Source of the DNA: Azorinus chamasolen
Taxonomy: Eukaryota; Mollusca; Bivalvia; Cardiida; Solecurtidae
Reading direction: 5' to 3'
Assembly (NCBI GenBank): GCA_963576725.1
Contig: OY755240.1
Location: 13,942,378 to 14,006,377 of the forward strand
Length of the DNA stretch: 64,000 bases
This document shows, piece after piece, positions 1 through 10,469 of this stretch. The position numbers and the translations under genes are program-made. The notes under the pieces are model-generated. The model was not told where the DNA came from. It saw nothing but the letters and a program-made list of their open reading frames with translations, and searched no databases. Numbering within the stretch: position 1 is the stretch's first letter; each line of letters starts with the position of its first letter.

Positions 1-218
1 AAGTATGAGATTAGGACGTCCGTGAACCGGTTTAAACCCGCAGTGGTAGTTTCGCCACTGACCGTTCCAAGGCGGTATTCTGTTTGTCGCCCTTTTTTGT
101 TTGTAGGGTGTCTTTGTACTTGTGCTTTGGCTCGTGTTTTCGTCTCTTGTGTTTGTGTGCGCGCGTGCGCGCGTGTGTGTGTATGTGTTTCTTTTCCTGC
201 TTGAACTTTCCACTTTTT
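1..218 (+). mobile_element. Solo 3' UTR module of a Penelope-like element
   Basis: This stretch matches the 3' UTR found after the PLE reverse transcriptases at 4860-5255, 13430-13795 and 63115-63448. It has the GTCCGTgAACCGGTTTAAACC block, then CACTGACCGTtCCAAGGCGGT, then a GT-rich tract, then a CTTTTTCC-type end. No RT lies immediately upstream inside the window, so it is either a 5'-truncated copy or the tail of an element starting before base 1. The small ORFs inside are GT-repeat artefacts. Confidence 0.7.
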
Positions 219-375
219 CCTTAACACCGTGCATCTTTTAGGGTGGGAATGGAATTAGTCCAACAATTGTGCGAAGTTTGTAAAGTAAATGACATTTAAT
301 ACCGTAAAATCCGGATATAAAGAACCTAATTTAAAAAATTAAAGTTGTATTTGCTAATTAGCAGAATATTATTAG

Positions 376-555
376 TTACACGGTTATTTGGCAGGGTGTA
401 CGGGCTAGTATGACCGAGTTAGACCACGTATTTCCTTCGGGTATTTGGCAGGGTGTACGGGCTGGTATGACCGAGTTAGACCACGTATTTCCGAAGGAAA
501 TACGTGGTCTAACTCGGTCATACCAGCCCGTACACCCTGCCAAATAACCGTGTAA
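376..555. repeat. Foldback (stem-loop) repeat with 65-bp arms
   Basis: Arm 376-440 is the reverse complement of 491-555 with one visible mismatch, near base 407. The 50-bp loop (441-490) is itself a third, direct copy of most of the arm. The repeated unit begins TATTTGGCAGGGTGTACGGG. The whole block would fold into a very stable hairpin. No transposase is visible. It could be a small foldback MITE or a local inverted duplication. Confidence 0.85.
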
Positions 556-1029
556 CGAATTTATTACCAGTCAGAGATCCGATTTACCTAATTAAGAAAC
601 AAACAACTCTTATTTTGCTGATATTAGATCTCTAATTGTATGACGACATGACAAAGAAAACATGACGTCATCACAGAGCAAATATGACGTCGTCTGAAGA
701 GCAATTTCGAATCAGGAATTGAAACTTCACTTGTAAACATTAACGGTAACACGTTGTACTGATAAGTTGATTGAGGAACGTATGAGGTACAGTTTTTTAC
801 GTTTATTATCGATTATTTGGTCGTAATCCATCCAGAATTATTGGAGTAAGGACGACATGAAATTTCGAATCGACGCTAAAATAAAATCAAAACGAATGAC
901 GTCACGTGTCAAATTTGAATAATTCTGTATTTTCCGTGGAAGCCGCTGAATACGGTACTGTACACCCCGGCAGTTTTTGGCAAACTGACCAATCAAATTC
1001 CAAAGATTTACTCTGACTGGTAAAAATAC
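556..1029. other. No gene recognised
   Basis: AT-rich sequence without a convincing ORF. Two perfect TGACGTCA (CRE-like) palindromes lie at 663-670 and 897-904, the second running into CACGTG. In a repeat-rich setting these may be chance. Confidence 0.4.
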
Positions 1030-1245
1030 GGTGTTAATAGTTTGAAAAGGTCTTTCGAAGTTTGTCATAAATGTAGAGTTGTGTTTCGGCAGCTTTCCAG
1101 CAATAATAAGGTTGCAGTTGTTAAATTCATCAACAGAACAACAAACCCTAGTAAAACGAATAAGTTGAGAAAAGTAAGCCCCATAAGCTGTGGCACGGGA
1201 AACATCCCCATCCAAATGGAGAAAGGTTACTACGTTAACATCCCA
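1030..1245 (-). pseudogene. PLE reverse transcriptase fragment (antisense)
   Basis: Translated on the minus strand, this gives a stretch like HLDGDVSRATAYGAYFSQLI followed by RFTR and DFNN-type residues. It corresponds to the HLDGDVPRATxYGVYISQLIRFARA segment downstream of the YLDD motif in the better PLE copies here. Similarity fades on both sides and no catalytic motif is present, so this is a dead fragment. Confidence 0.75.
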
Positions 1246-1674
1246 CTCACAGCAATACACAATGTGAACCATTCACTTTCGCGCATTTTGCATGAATACA
1301 TTGCCTGAAATTAACATTATTCACATGTAAATGCGTGTCGACTTTAGGATTGAATCGGGAACACCTAATGACGTAATAAATGCAGAATATACACATTTGC
1401 TATATCTGTATTTATGCAAGCAATTTTCCGTAATAGTCGATATGCCATACAAACCCAATACAAAGAGTGTAATATGTCGGACAATCTCAATACAATGAGT
1501 GTAATATGAATAAAGATTGCAGTGTCTACATTTGCTTGTATTTCGTGAAAATTCATGTACTGGCTACGAGGTTATATTATTATTTTGCATGCGTCTGAGA
1601 TCATTCTCAATGATTTTATTGTTCAGATTCTAAGCTTATCTTATAACCTTGGACCCAGGCATATGATAAAATAC
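1246..1674. other. No gene recognised
   Basis: AT-rich sequence. A short imperfect duplication (CAATACAAAGAGTGTAATATG-like, near 1456 and 1489) is the only structure seen. Confidence 0.4.
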
Positions 1675-1938
1675 AAAAAGTACAAATATGAGTTATGGAA
1701 ACACCACATACAAAACAAGCAGCCGACCAACAGACCACAACAAGAAAACAGAAATGTACCATAACTACAAAAACACAAAGAGACACACAAAGACAAAACA
1801 AACAAACGATAGGGGGAGATGGAAGTACCTCCTTGGAACGATCATTGACAGTAGTCACTGGAGGTTTAAACTTTTTAAGGGGCGCACAGCCTCACATTTA
1901 TTCCATCCCCACCCTAAAACACAAACAGTGTAAATAAA
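1675..1938 (-). mobile_element. PLE 3' UTR module, minus orientation
   Basis: The reverse complement carries the same landmarks as the other PLE tails: GGGTGGGGATGGAA, a degenerate AACCGGTTTAAACC block, CCAAGGCGGT-like sequence, and an end related to GTGTTTCCTGCATGACTCAT then TTTTGTACTT. It is closest to the minus-strand tail at 10470-10740, so it belongs to the subfamily ending in TTTTGTAC rather than TTTTCCAT. Confidence 0.7.
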
Positions 1939-1944
1939 CGTATC

Positions 1945-3055
1945 CCCGCTCAGACTAATCTACAACAACCGCGATGGCAAATACAGTGGTAAAGGTACTA
2001 TTCCTAAATATTTCATGAATTCTGAATCACCTTTCATCTGTTATAAATACAATAAACCAATAAGGAACGTTATTTTTTAACTACAATAAAAATGTATCCG
2101 ACTTTAATATTGATGTCAATATCCTTACTTCTTGAGACTGTAGCACTTCAAGCTTCAACGGGATTTTATGCTTAACCTTAACAGCGATTCACAGGCGGAT
2201 GTCATCAATGCCTTTAACAATACAGCACGTTATTTAGACGACATTTTTAATATTGATAACCCATACTTTGATTCTATGATAACCTCAATTTACCCAAGGG
2301 AGCTCAAGCTTAATAAAGCAAATAGTTCTGACATATCTGCAGCCTTTTTAGATTTAAATTTATCTATAAACAATGGAACAATTTCTTCTGGAATTTATGA
2401 CAAAAGGGATGATTTTAATTTTAAAATAGTTAACTATCCTCATTTGGATGGGGATGTTCCCCGAGCTACATGTTACGGTGTATACATTTCTCAGCTTATT
2501 CGTTTTGCTAGAGCTTGTTCCTCTGTTGATGATTTTAACAATCGTAACCTTATTATCACTGAAAAACTACTAAAACAGGGTTACAGATATGACAAACTTC
2601 GTAAAACATTTTCAAAATTTTACCACCGTAATATTCTACTCATCAGCAAATACAATTGTAATTTACGTACTTTTCTAAAGTTAGGTATTTCACATCCGGA
2701 GTTTTACGGTGATGTCATTTACAAACTTCGAAAAATTATTGGACATACTTATTTTGATACTTTGTTTGTCAAACGTATAAAACAATTCATTAAAAAGGGA
2801 TATGACCCCTCTATATTGCAGCACACTACATGCTTGGTGGTCGACCCCTTTACAGTTGGTCATTATGCTTTCCTCTTTACTTGTGCGACGACGGAAAAGG
2901 CTTAATACTCTATGAAGATTCCCTCTGAAACCCGTTTACGGAGGGAGGAAATTAGATATTTGTATTTTGCTAGTTCTGTCGTACCCCAAATGACTACTCC
3001 ACAGCTGCTCTGACCTGAATAGTCATCGAGTACATGCCTACGATGTCAAGTTTAT
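1945..3055 (+). mobile_element. Penelope-like element, internally deleted copy
   Basis: From about 1990 the translation reads GTIPKYFMNSESPFICYKYN then KPIRN, the linker that joins the N-terminal GIY-YIG region to the RT in this PLE family. A small frameshift follows, then a DCSTS-like segment. From 2168 the sequence jumps directly to the second half of the RT: RYLDDIFNIDNPYF carries the YLDD catalytic motif, followed by the HLDGDVPRA and YGVYISQLIRFARA blocks and a terminal CLVVDPFTVG. The RT N-terminal half is deleted. The RT reading frame ends at 2905 and a truncated 3' UTR follows to about 3055. Retroelement relic, not expected to be active. Confidence 0.8.
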
Positions 3056-3065
3056 TCTTTTTCAA

Positions 3066-4586
3066 ACAAAACAGAAGGAATTAGCTGGTTCACAAACGTA
3101 TATTACAGTGCAAACCCTTGAAAAAGATATAGCCACGGAACATGTAAAAATGTGTAATACTTTTAAGTCTAATCCTTACTTAAAACAACATAAACTTTCT
3201 GCTATGTACTGGATTCCTAAGCTACATAAAAATCCATATAAGGCGCGTTTTATTGCTAGAAGTACAAAAATGAGTCATGCAGGAAACACCACATACAGAA
3301 CAAACACTCGCCCGAACAGCAACACAACACAGCTCTAGTTGTACTACTACTAAACTATCTAAACTGTTAACGCCGTGTCTTACTACTATCAAAGAACATG
3401 TTAAACGTTACTGTGATAAAATATATGACGATTCTGGTATAAATGTTTTTTGGTCCAAAAAAAATTCAAATGATATTTTAACTAAATTTGAAAATGAACA
3501 GTACAACATTTCTTCATTGAGCTCTTACGATTTCTCTACACACTATACTACTCTACCTCACCTTCTTATATAGCATAAACTGATTAAATTGATAGAAAAA
3601 ACCTTTGCCAGAGAAAATAAAATGTTCCTTGCTTGTAATATTCAACGTTCATTCTTTTCGAATTCTGAAGTTAAAAATTACACAATGTGGACTTGCCTTG
3701 ATGTTTGTAGATCAGTAAAATTTCTTTTCGATAACATATTTGTGCGCTATGGGGATACCATATATCGTCAAGTTGTTGGTATACCCATGGGAACAAAATG
3801 TGCCCCTCTTGTTGCAGATTTGTTTTTATATTGCTATGAGAAGGAGTTCATGCTTAGTTTAAAACCTGATACACAATCTGACATTGTTAGTGCTTTTAAT
3901 AAAACGTCTAGGTATTTAGACGATATTTTGAATTTGGATAATCCTTATTTTGAAAATATGGTTTCTTCTATTTACCCAAAAGCACTTACTTTAAACCAAG
4001 CGAACCTATCTGACATTCAGGCTTCCTTTTTAGATTTGAATCTTTCTATCACTAATGATAAAGTTTCGTCTAAAATATACGATAAAAGGGAAGATTTCGA
4101 TTTCAAAATTGATTATTATCCTTCTCTAGACGGAGATGTTCCCCGGTCTACATCTTATGGGGTTTACATTTCTCAATTTATTCGCTTTGCCCGAGCCTGT
4201 TCTTTGTTAGTAGATTTTAATAGTCGTAACTTAGTTCTCAACTTCTTAAGCAAGGCTACAGATATCATAAAATTAGGAAGGCTATTTCAAAATTCTATAA
4301 ACGAAATTTACCCCTCATTAGTAAATATAACTGCAATTTACGGACGTTACTGTAACAAGGTATTTCTCATCCAGATTTCTATGTTGATGTTATCTACAAA
4401 CTTAGGAAAATTCGTGGTCATATCCATTTTCACGATTTGTTTACTAAACGCATTAAAACGTTTAGGAAGAAAGGTTATGACCCTATTATACATGTATTGC
4501 AACACACTGCATGTTTGGTTATCGACCCCTTTACAGTCGGTCGCTACGCTTTCCTCTTTGCTTTCACGATGGCAGGCCGAGGGTAG
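3066..4586 (+). pseudogene. PLE reverse transcriptase (broken)
   Basis: The reading starts in the RT N-terminal region with YWIPKLHKNPYKARFIA, the PLE form of the first RT motif. It continues with SSSCTTTKLSKLL, YDFSTHYTTLPH (RT motif A region), GIPMGTKCAPLVADLFLYCY (motif B region) and RYLDDILNLDNPYF (motif C, YLDD). Damage is visible: a ~70-bp insertion at 3260-3329, a stop after LPHLLI at 3571-3573, and a frameshift near 4230 where the NLVITDKLL segment is shortened. After it the proper frame resumes to CLVIDPFTVGRYAFLF and a stop at 4584-4586. The domain would copy element RNA at a chromosomal target. This copy cannot encode it intact. Confidence 0.85.
3260..3329 (-). repeat. PLE 3'-terminal tail inserted in an RT gene
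   Basis: About 70 bp (AGTACAAAAATGAGTCATGC onward) interrupts the RT between ARFIA and SSSCTTT. The uninterrupted arrangement is seen in the minus-strand copy at 11905-11967. The inserted piece is the reverse complement of the 3' end of the TTTTGTAC-ending PLE subfamily. Confidence 0.75.
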
Positions 4587-5255
4587 TACTCTATGATGGT
4601 ATACTCTTAAACCCAGAAATGGGATGAGCTTACCATACTCATGTATTACCTTTTCTCTGTCGTGCCCTAAACGGCTTCCCTGCAGTTTTTCTGACTTCAG
4701 CAAAGTCATTGAGTACATATTTGACGGACTTAGACACACACGGACTTACACAGTTGTAATGCTATGTTTTACATTTTGTACTGTGATTACTGTCTTCTAT
4801 GTTGTGGGTAAGTCCAGCGGGGATATCTTTATTTACATTGTTTGTTTAGCTAGGGTGACTTTGAGATAAGTGTGAGGTTAGGACGTCTGTAAACCGGTTT
4901 AAACCCCCAGTGGTGATTATGCTACTGACCTGCCAAGGCGGTTCTCTCTTTGTCACCCTTACTTTTGTTTGTCTTGTGTCTTTGTGCTTGTGTTTTGTTC
5001 ATGTTTGTCTCTGGTGCTTGTGTATTTGTTGGTGTTTTTTCCGTGTTCTTCTCGCGTGTTTGCGTATGTTTGGTTGTGTGTGTGTGACATGCTATCTATT
5101 GATGTGATGATGGTGGTTGCGTCTTGTATGTGACTTTCTACTGTATGTGTGTGTGTGTGTATGAGTATAAATTGCTATGCTTCCTGTAGGTGTTTTCGTG
5201 ATGGTGGCGTTTTGTGTGTTGCTTTTCCTGCTTGACTTTACTACTTTTTCATTTA

Positions 5256-5589
5256 CAGATATCATAAAACGAAAACGTATTTAATTGAACATGGAAAGAT
5301 TTACCAAACTGTCTGACATACCAAAGTCATGTTGTTTGGTATTCAAGATAAGAATAAAATGAAATTGATATTTTTAGAGAATTTCAGAAATTCCTAATTG
5401 TCGTTTTGTTTATTCCATTGACGCATATAGGACCTTGGCATAACTCAATCTCACTGGAATATGTAGTTTGACACTTTGACAATGCTTCCTGTAAATGATA
5501 TCGACAGGATACAAATACAGGATGCCAAAGTTGTATGGTCATTGTATAAACCCTATAGGAAAAGTACTTCTGACCCTTAAATATTTTTG
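5256..5589. other. No clear feature
   Basis: AT-rich flank between two PLE fragments. Weak antisense resemblance to the RT C-terminus may extend down to about 5540 but is too decayed to annotate. Confidence 0.35.
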
Positions 5590-6250
5590 TTGAGAATATT
5601 TGATGAACGTAGTGAGAAAATTGGTATTCCAATATTTTTTCAAAGTTTGTAAATCACATCACCATAAATTCTGGACGTGAAATACCGTGTCGCAAGAACG
5701 CCTTAAGATAAATTGTACTTGCCAATAAGTGGGAGATTTCAATAATAAGATTTATAGAATGTTTTCTTAGTTTATAATATCTATATTCTTGCTTGAGCGA
5801 CTTTTGTTTGCCTTGCGTCTTTGTGCTTGTGGTTTGTCATGTTGTGGAACGTTTGTCCCTGGTTCTTGTGTCTCTTTTGGTGTTTTCTGTGTTCATTTCG
5901 TGTGTGTGTGTGTGCGTTTGGGTGTGTGGTTGTGTGTGTGTCATGCTGTCTATCGGTGTTTTGGTGGTGGTTGCGTCTTGCATATGGCTTTGCCTGCTTG
6001 ACTTTACTACTTTTCCATTTCAGTTAAAATGAGAGTTCGACTGTTAAAATCGTCAACAGAGGAACAAATTCTAGCGAAACAAATAAGTTGAGATACATAA
6101 ACCCCATAGGATGGGGCACGGGGAACATCTCCGTCAATATGAATGAACTTTACAATATTAAAATCAAAATCGTCTCTTTAGAAGAAATAATTCCACTGTC
6201 AATTTCAAGGTCTAGATCAAGAAAAGCTGCATTAATGTCGGAAGGGTTAG
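5590..6250 (-). pseudogene. PLE RT fragment (antisense), interrupted
   Basis: The minus strand encodes relics of the RT C-terminal half. From about 6250 to 6030 it covers the SxxxAAFLDLxLxI, YDKRDDFDF and DGDVP region. From about 5789 to 5640 it covers KLLKQxYRYxKLRKxxSKFY through FYGDVIYKL. The halves are separated by a plus-strand PLE tail at 5790-6023. Stops and frameshifts are frequent. Confidence 0.7.
5790..6023 (+). mobile_element. Solo PLE 3' GT-rich module inserted in an antisense PLE
   Basis: The block runs from TTTTGTTTGCCTTGCGTCTT through a GT-rich tract to TTGACTTTACTACTTTTCCA, the terminal ~235 bp of the PLE 3' UTR. It sits in opposite orientation inside the RT relic, at the position of the KLLKQ codons. 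The uninterrupted version is visible at 10985-11045. Confidence 0.75.
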
Positions 6251-6747
6251 TAATATGTGATAATTGTAAGTCCGAATTAAAAAATAATGTCGAGACGTGG
6301 ATCCTAGAGTTCTGTTGCTAAGGCTGAGAATAATCATAAGCTCAAACGAATAATAAAATTGAAAACCTTCAGTGTGGAATTCATCTGAGACAAAAAGAGC
6401 CGCCTCGAATTTGAATTGAGTTTCCCAAATAGAAATATCTACTGACACATGCATTATTGTATTATTTTCATAACATGATTTGTTTTATACATATAGGCTG
6501 TTTGTGTGTAAGTCTGACAATGTGTACATATGAACGTATATGCTTGTATATTCGACAAGGTGTAATGTCGCTAGGTTCTGTCCGGTCAGTAACTTTTCAA
6601 CTTACTTTATTTCTGTATGCATAAAATTTATGGGAGGGACATCAGTGTAATTCATGTGAATTTCATTTCTATTTGAATTTAGTTACATATTTGCAATAGC
6701 GGACATGCACACAAGATGCCGTGGGCTTAATATTTATATCTTTGTAG
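6251..6747. other. Probable intron sequence upstream of the HSPA12-like exon
   Basis: No coding feature seen. The last bases, TATTTATATCTTTGTAG, form a pyrimidine-rich tract and AG acceptor directly before the exon at 6748. Confidence 0.5.
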
Positions 6748-7838
6748 GTGGAACGACCGATGTCCTGGCACTACATGTCAGAGACGATGGCATGCTTGAA
6801 GAAGTCAGTATGGGTAGCGGTGGCCTGGTAGGCGGAAACGATGTCAACAATGCTTTTTTCCAGTCCTTCCATGACGCCTTCAAAGGTAATATTTGGAGCA
6901 AAGTATCCAAAGAAAGCAATGCAATTGAGCTGTATGAAATGGAGAACGACTTCGAAAGCAAAAAAGTAGAGATAGGCTTAGATAACACAAGTGAAGAAGA
7001 ATTTATGTTGAGCATGCCCGATGAATTCCAGAACCTACTTGACAGTGGTGAAATCCAGCTCACAGAGTCAGAGTTGACAAAAAATCGGTTCAGAATTATC
7101 AGGAAAAAGTTTCATTTCAGTTCCGCGTTCATTAGAGAAAGCTTGTTCAATGAAACCGTGCGGCGCATACTAGATGTCCTCCGAGAGATCCTTCGAAGAG
7201 AACAAGTTCAATCTATAAACAAAATAGTCCTTATAGGGGGATTTACAGAATCGCCTATTGTAGTAGGGAAAATAAAAGACTTCCTTGGGGAAAACTTTCC
7301 TGGAAAAAAACTTTTCATACCAACTTCACCATTAACGGCCGTTTTGAGTGGAGCCGTTCTCTTTGGTCATGACCCGTTCATATTTTACAGCCGAATATGT
7401 CGTGCCACATATGGTGTTGGGACAAATCACCCATTCGATGCAAGCATTCACAGAGAGGATAAAAAATGGACCAATGAGGACGGGGGAAAGGATTGGTGCA
7501 AAGATGTATTTGACATTCATGTTGAAAAGGGACATTCCGTTAAACTGGGAGTAAAGCAACCATCAAAAATTTACTTTCCAGTTTACAAGAACCAGAAGCT
7601 CATGAAAATCCCCATTTACATGTCTGATGTTCAGCATCCTGTCTTTCCGGCTTACACAACAGACGAGGATTGTAGAAGAATTGGAGAAATCATCGTAGAA
7701 AGTCCTGATACTACAGCTGGCATAGATAGAAAAGTTGCAGTTACGATGATTTACGGTGGCACCGAGCTTGATGTTACTGCCAAAGACGAGACATCAGGAT
7801 TGGAGTTTAAGGCAACCTTGCGTTTTGATTCTTCATGA
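6748..7838 (+). CDS. Heat shock 70 kDa protein 12-like, C-terminal exon (partial)
   Basis: This is the last exon of an HSPA12A/B-type Hsp70 relative, an atypical cytosolic Hsp70 ATPase family greatly expanded in bivalves. The exon opens after TCTTTGTAG and completes a split Gly codon, giving GGTTDVLALHV, the phosphate-2 loop of the actin-like ATPase fold. About 362 residues follow. The adenosine-site motif INKIVLIGGFTESPIVVGKI lies near the middle, then SPLTAVLSGAVLFG, then a C-terminal beta-rich region ending in LEFKATLRFDSS. The stop is TGA at 7836-7838, with AATAAA directly after it (7839-7844). The frame is open throughout. Roughly the N-terminal 250-300 residues of a normal HSPA12 protein are not in the window. 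They must lie upstream of base 1 beyond the PLE cluster, or be lost. The in-frame Met at 6705 is intronic, not a start. Confidence 0.85.
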
Positions 7839-7844
7839 ATAAAC

Positions 7845-8633
7845 GTCAGGCTTATGACTGATATATCAGAAGGGAATAACGTTCAACATACTGCTGTAAA
7901 AGAGATGTACCTCAAATATGTCAAACTGCTCAATAATATAAACAACCGTGAATGTACTCATTTTTACCGCATTGAAACACGCACGGCATGTATTTGTTGA
8001 ACCAGATATATGGTCAGAATTGTGGATATATGCACCCTACTGTGTGTAACAATTCGATAAACCAGTTATAAGATGGAACTTTATGATATGATCAACACTA
8101 TGTCAGAAAATAGACCTGGGTCCATGCTTATAAAATGGACATGATAAACTCTGAAATGGGCGATAGAAATTTCTAGGCCAAAGAAAATACCGCCAACTCG
8201 ACACATTAGCCATCAATTTTGTGGGGCTAGACATTAGTTTTGGACAAGATAATGAAGACACCATTGAACTGTGCTTGAAATGTCTCGACGAAAGTCACGT
8301 TAGAAAAATTTGCGCACTAGATTGAAAATATACATCACGTCAGAAACTGTGCCATACAAAGTATGAAAGTGAATTGGGTGATTCCATCCGAAATGTCATG
8401 GTGATTGAACTCTCAGAGAGACCGGCGAAAATGTAAAAATTGGAAGTCCCCTCTCCCCAAGCCCTCTCGTGATATGGTATGAAAATACCAGCCACAAAAG
8501 AGCAGGATTTGAGTCCACATAAGGCCAGTATCTTAATGATATATATTACAAGAAGAGTGAAACCACGAACAAAAGAATGAAACCTAAGGTTTTACCCGAC
8601 AACCGCCACAAATTTATGCGCCTAAAGTGATGC
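7845..8633. other. No gene recognised
   Basis: Downstream flank of the HSPA12-like exon. No long ORF, repeat family or RNA gene seen. Confidence 0.4.
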
Positions 8634-8712
8634 CGAATTGGGTACAGTAGAAACTAGAGTTGTTGGGTACAATAGAGACTAGAGCTGTTTGGGTGAAGTA
8701 GAGACTAGAGCT
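8634..8712. repeat. Short tandem repeat, ~33 bp x 2-3
   Basis: Three imperfect copies of GGGTACAGTAGAGACTAGAG plus GCTGTT-like sequence. Confidence 0.7.
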
Positions 8713-8839
8713 GATGATAAGAAGCGTATTTAGAAAATCTAAAATAGTTTTATATTTCAGCACCAAACCCGATCTTATTGTAACTCATTCGCCACTTCGA
8801 TGTGATTCTAATAAACAAGATAGGGGTTGGAAGAGATTT

Positions 8840-8965
8840 AACCCTATCCCTCATATAAACGCCTTATCAAGCATTTGCAAACAGAGTAGACTCAGATCAG
8901 ACTGGTCTTATAGGAGCCTTTAGATTAGGGTCTGCTCCTTTTGCTTATAAAACTATAATATATCT
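8840..8965. repeat. Palindromic MITE (TTAA/CCCT type), degenerate
   Basis: Contains TTTAACCCTATCCCTCATAT, then the hairpin core TTTGCAAACAGAGTAGACTC AGATCAGACTGG ... GGGTCTGCTCC. This is the same family as the better copies at 48429-48631 and 57135-57382. Only the left end and core are preserved. Confidence 0.6.
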
Positions 8966-8998
8966 TGTTAAAAGTAACGTTTACTAATGTTAAAAATA

Positions 8999-9070
8999 CA
9001 TGTATGAGCCATGCAGGAAACAACGCATACAAAACACACAACCGCCCAAACAACACCACGACGATCAAGC
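8999..9070 (-). repeat. PLE 3'-terminal tail relic
   Basis: ATGAGCCATGCAGGAAACAA followed by CGCATACAAAACACACAACCG matches the 70-bp PLE tail seen at 3260-3329 and 12537-12610, with several substitutions. Confidence 0.55.
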
Positions 9071-10469
9071 ATATCCGACAATATGGCTTATAATTTGGAG
9101 ACCAAAGCATTAGTAAAGCACTTGTATTATTTTCTCGAGAAATGATGACCATTCCGATGGATTCATCAAACTTATAAATTGAATGAATGACTTGAATCAA
9201 TTGTTCTATTATAATATCAATAAAACAATAAACAAACTAGTATTGTGTGGCATCCAATATTGTAGCAGCTCCAAAATGTAGTGTAAATCATGTTTTCAGT
9301 TTTGCAACTGCGCATTCGTATATTACAGGGCATTGTGCTCTGACAACCGCAACAAATAAATCTAAGAATGAAATCTGGTACTTGGTCTATTGTCAGGCAA
9401 AGTCACCGGCTGCAGGCGTTTTGACATTTCATTCTTCCTCCAGCTACAGTCTGTTGGGTCTATGTCAGGAGGGGTGTTGTCTTGTTGACATTTTTTCTGT
9501 TAAATGCATCCCTCGTAGGAGGAACACTACAAAGATTAGATGACGTTGAGCCATTATCTAGCCTTGATGCCCATACGTGTCGGTATATGTCGGACCCATT
9601 GCAATCAATGTGTCCATTGCAGAACGACATAAATAGATATCGTTGCTTGAGAAAGAATTAGTGCAAGGGGGATATGAGAGACCCAGGAAGAAACATAGAA
9701 AGACTAGAACATAATGTCTTGACAACAGTTCCCTTACCTATGCCGTAACACTCTGCATCAGTGTCACATCCTGACAGTGAAAGGTAGTGATACTGTGTTT
9801 TCAACAGTTATTGCAGTATCAGTTTCGACCCTTGATGATGGACTATATCAGTATTACATTTGTTATTTCGGTTTTATGGTAGGAGAAATGTAGAACACAC
9901 CTGTGCTGTCACACAATAAAGTTATCTTTGCACAGGGGTCCACTACTTGCAAACAATACCCTATTGGTGATCTCTGTTGGTATGTAATCTGGATCCATTA
10001 GTAGTAACTTATTACATGATAAATCAGCTGTATGAGCTGTATATTTGTGTCCGTTATAGAGAGCAGAGTTTTAATATGAGATAGCATTGTGTCGGTACGT
10101 AATTGGTACAACCGAATTGCTCCTGTGACTCTTGTACATCCTGTACTTTTCGAACTGTAGTTAAAGTATCTGTGAAAGACGAAGCGCACGTCAGAGTTAT
10201 CTGCTATGTACAATTTATCATTGTTTAAACAGTCTTTGACTAAGCTGACTGCAGGGTATGGCCTTATCCAAAGTAGCACCGACCTGCCTATGATATGTGC
10301 ATCAAATGCACCTAGTGTTCTCTGTAACTGTAGCTGGTTTTTCAAAGAGGCCTTTGATTTTGCAATCCGCACATCAATAAATTTGTCAAAACGAAATGTT
10401 CAAAGTGTGCCAGTTCTTGACGTAGAATATGGTTAATGTCACACATTGCGACCACTGGATTGAATGTCT
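9071..10469. other. No gene recognised
   Basis: About 1.4 kb without recognisable repeats. Minus-strand 9998-10372 is open for 124 codons but shows no domain, splice context or composition supporting a gene. Confidence 0.4.

Larger units (their letters stand above)
3060..5255 (+). mobile_element. Penelope-like element, RT plus 3' UTR (5'-truncated)
   Basis: One of the longest PLE copies here. The RT relic (about 3066-4586) is followed by the 3' UTR: the CTCTATGATGGTATACTCTT segment, the GTAAGTCCAGCGGGGATA segment, the AAACCGGTTTAAACCCCCAG block, a GT-rich tract, and an end at CTACTTTTTCATTT near 5255. The GIY-YIG and linker regions found at 13.8-15.7 kb are absent, so this is a 5'-truncated insertion. 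It abuts the deleted copy upstream without an obvious unique spacer. Confidence 0.8.

Noticed and set aside
663..904. CRE (TGACGTCA) regulatory cluster
   Set aside because: Two palindromic 8-mers 234 bp apart with no adjacent promoter or gene are not enough evidence for a regulatory element.
4589..5255. Hammerhead ribozyme in the PLE 3' UTR or end junction
   Set aside because: PLEs often carry these, so I looked for CTGATGA paired with GAAA in the 3' UTRs, the 146-bp 5' end and the 210-bp units. I did not find a convincing core on either strand by eye. A covariance-model scan would be decisive.
9998..10372. 124-codon minus-strand ORF
   Set aside because: No recognisable domain, no splice or start context, and composition no different from flanking chance ORFs.
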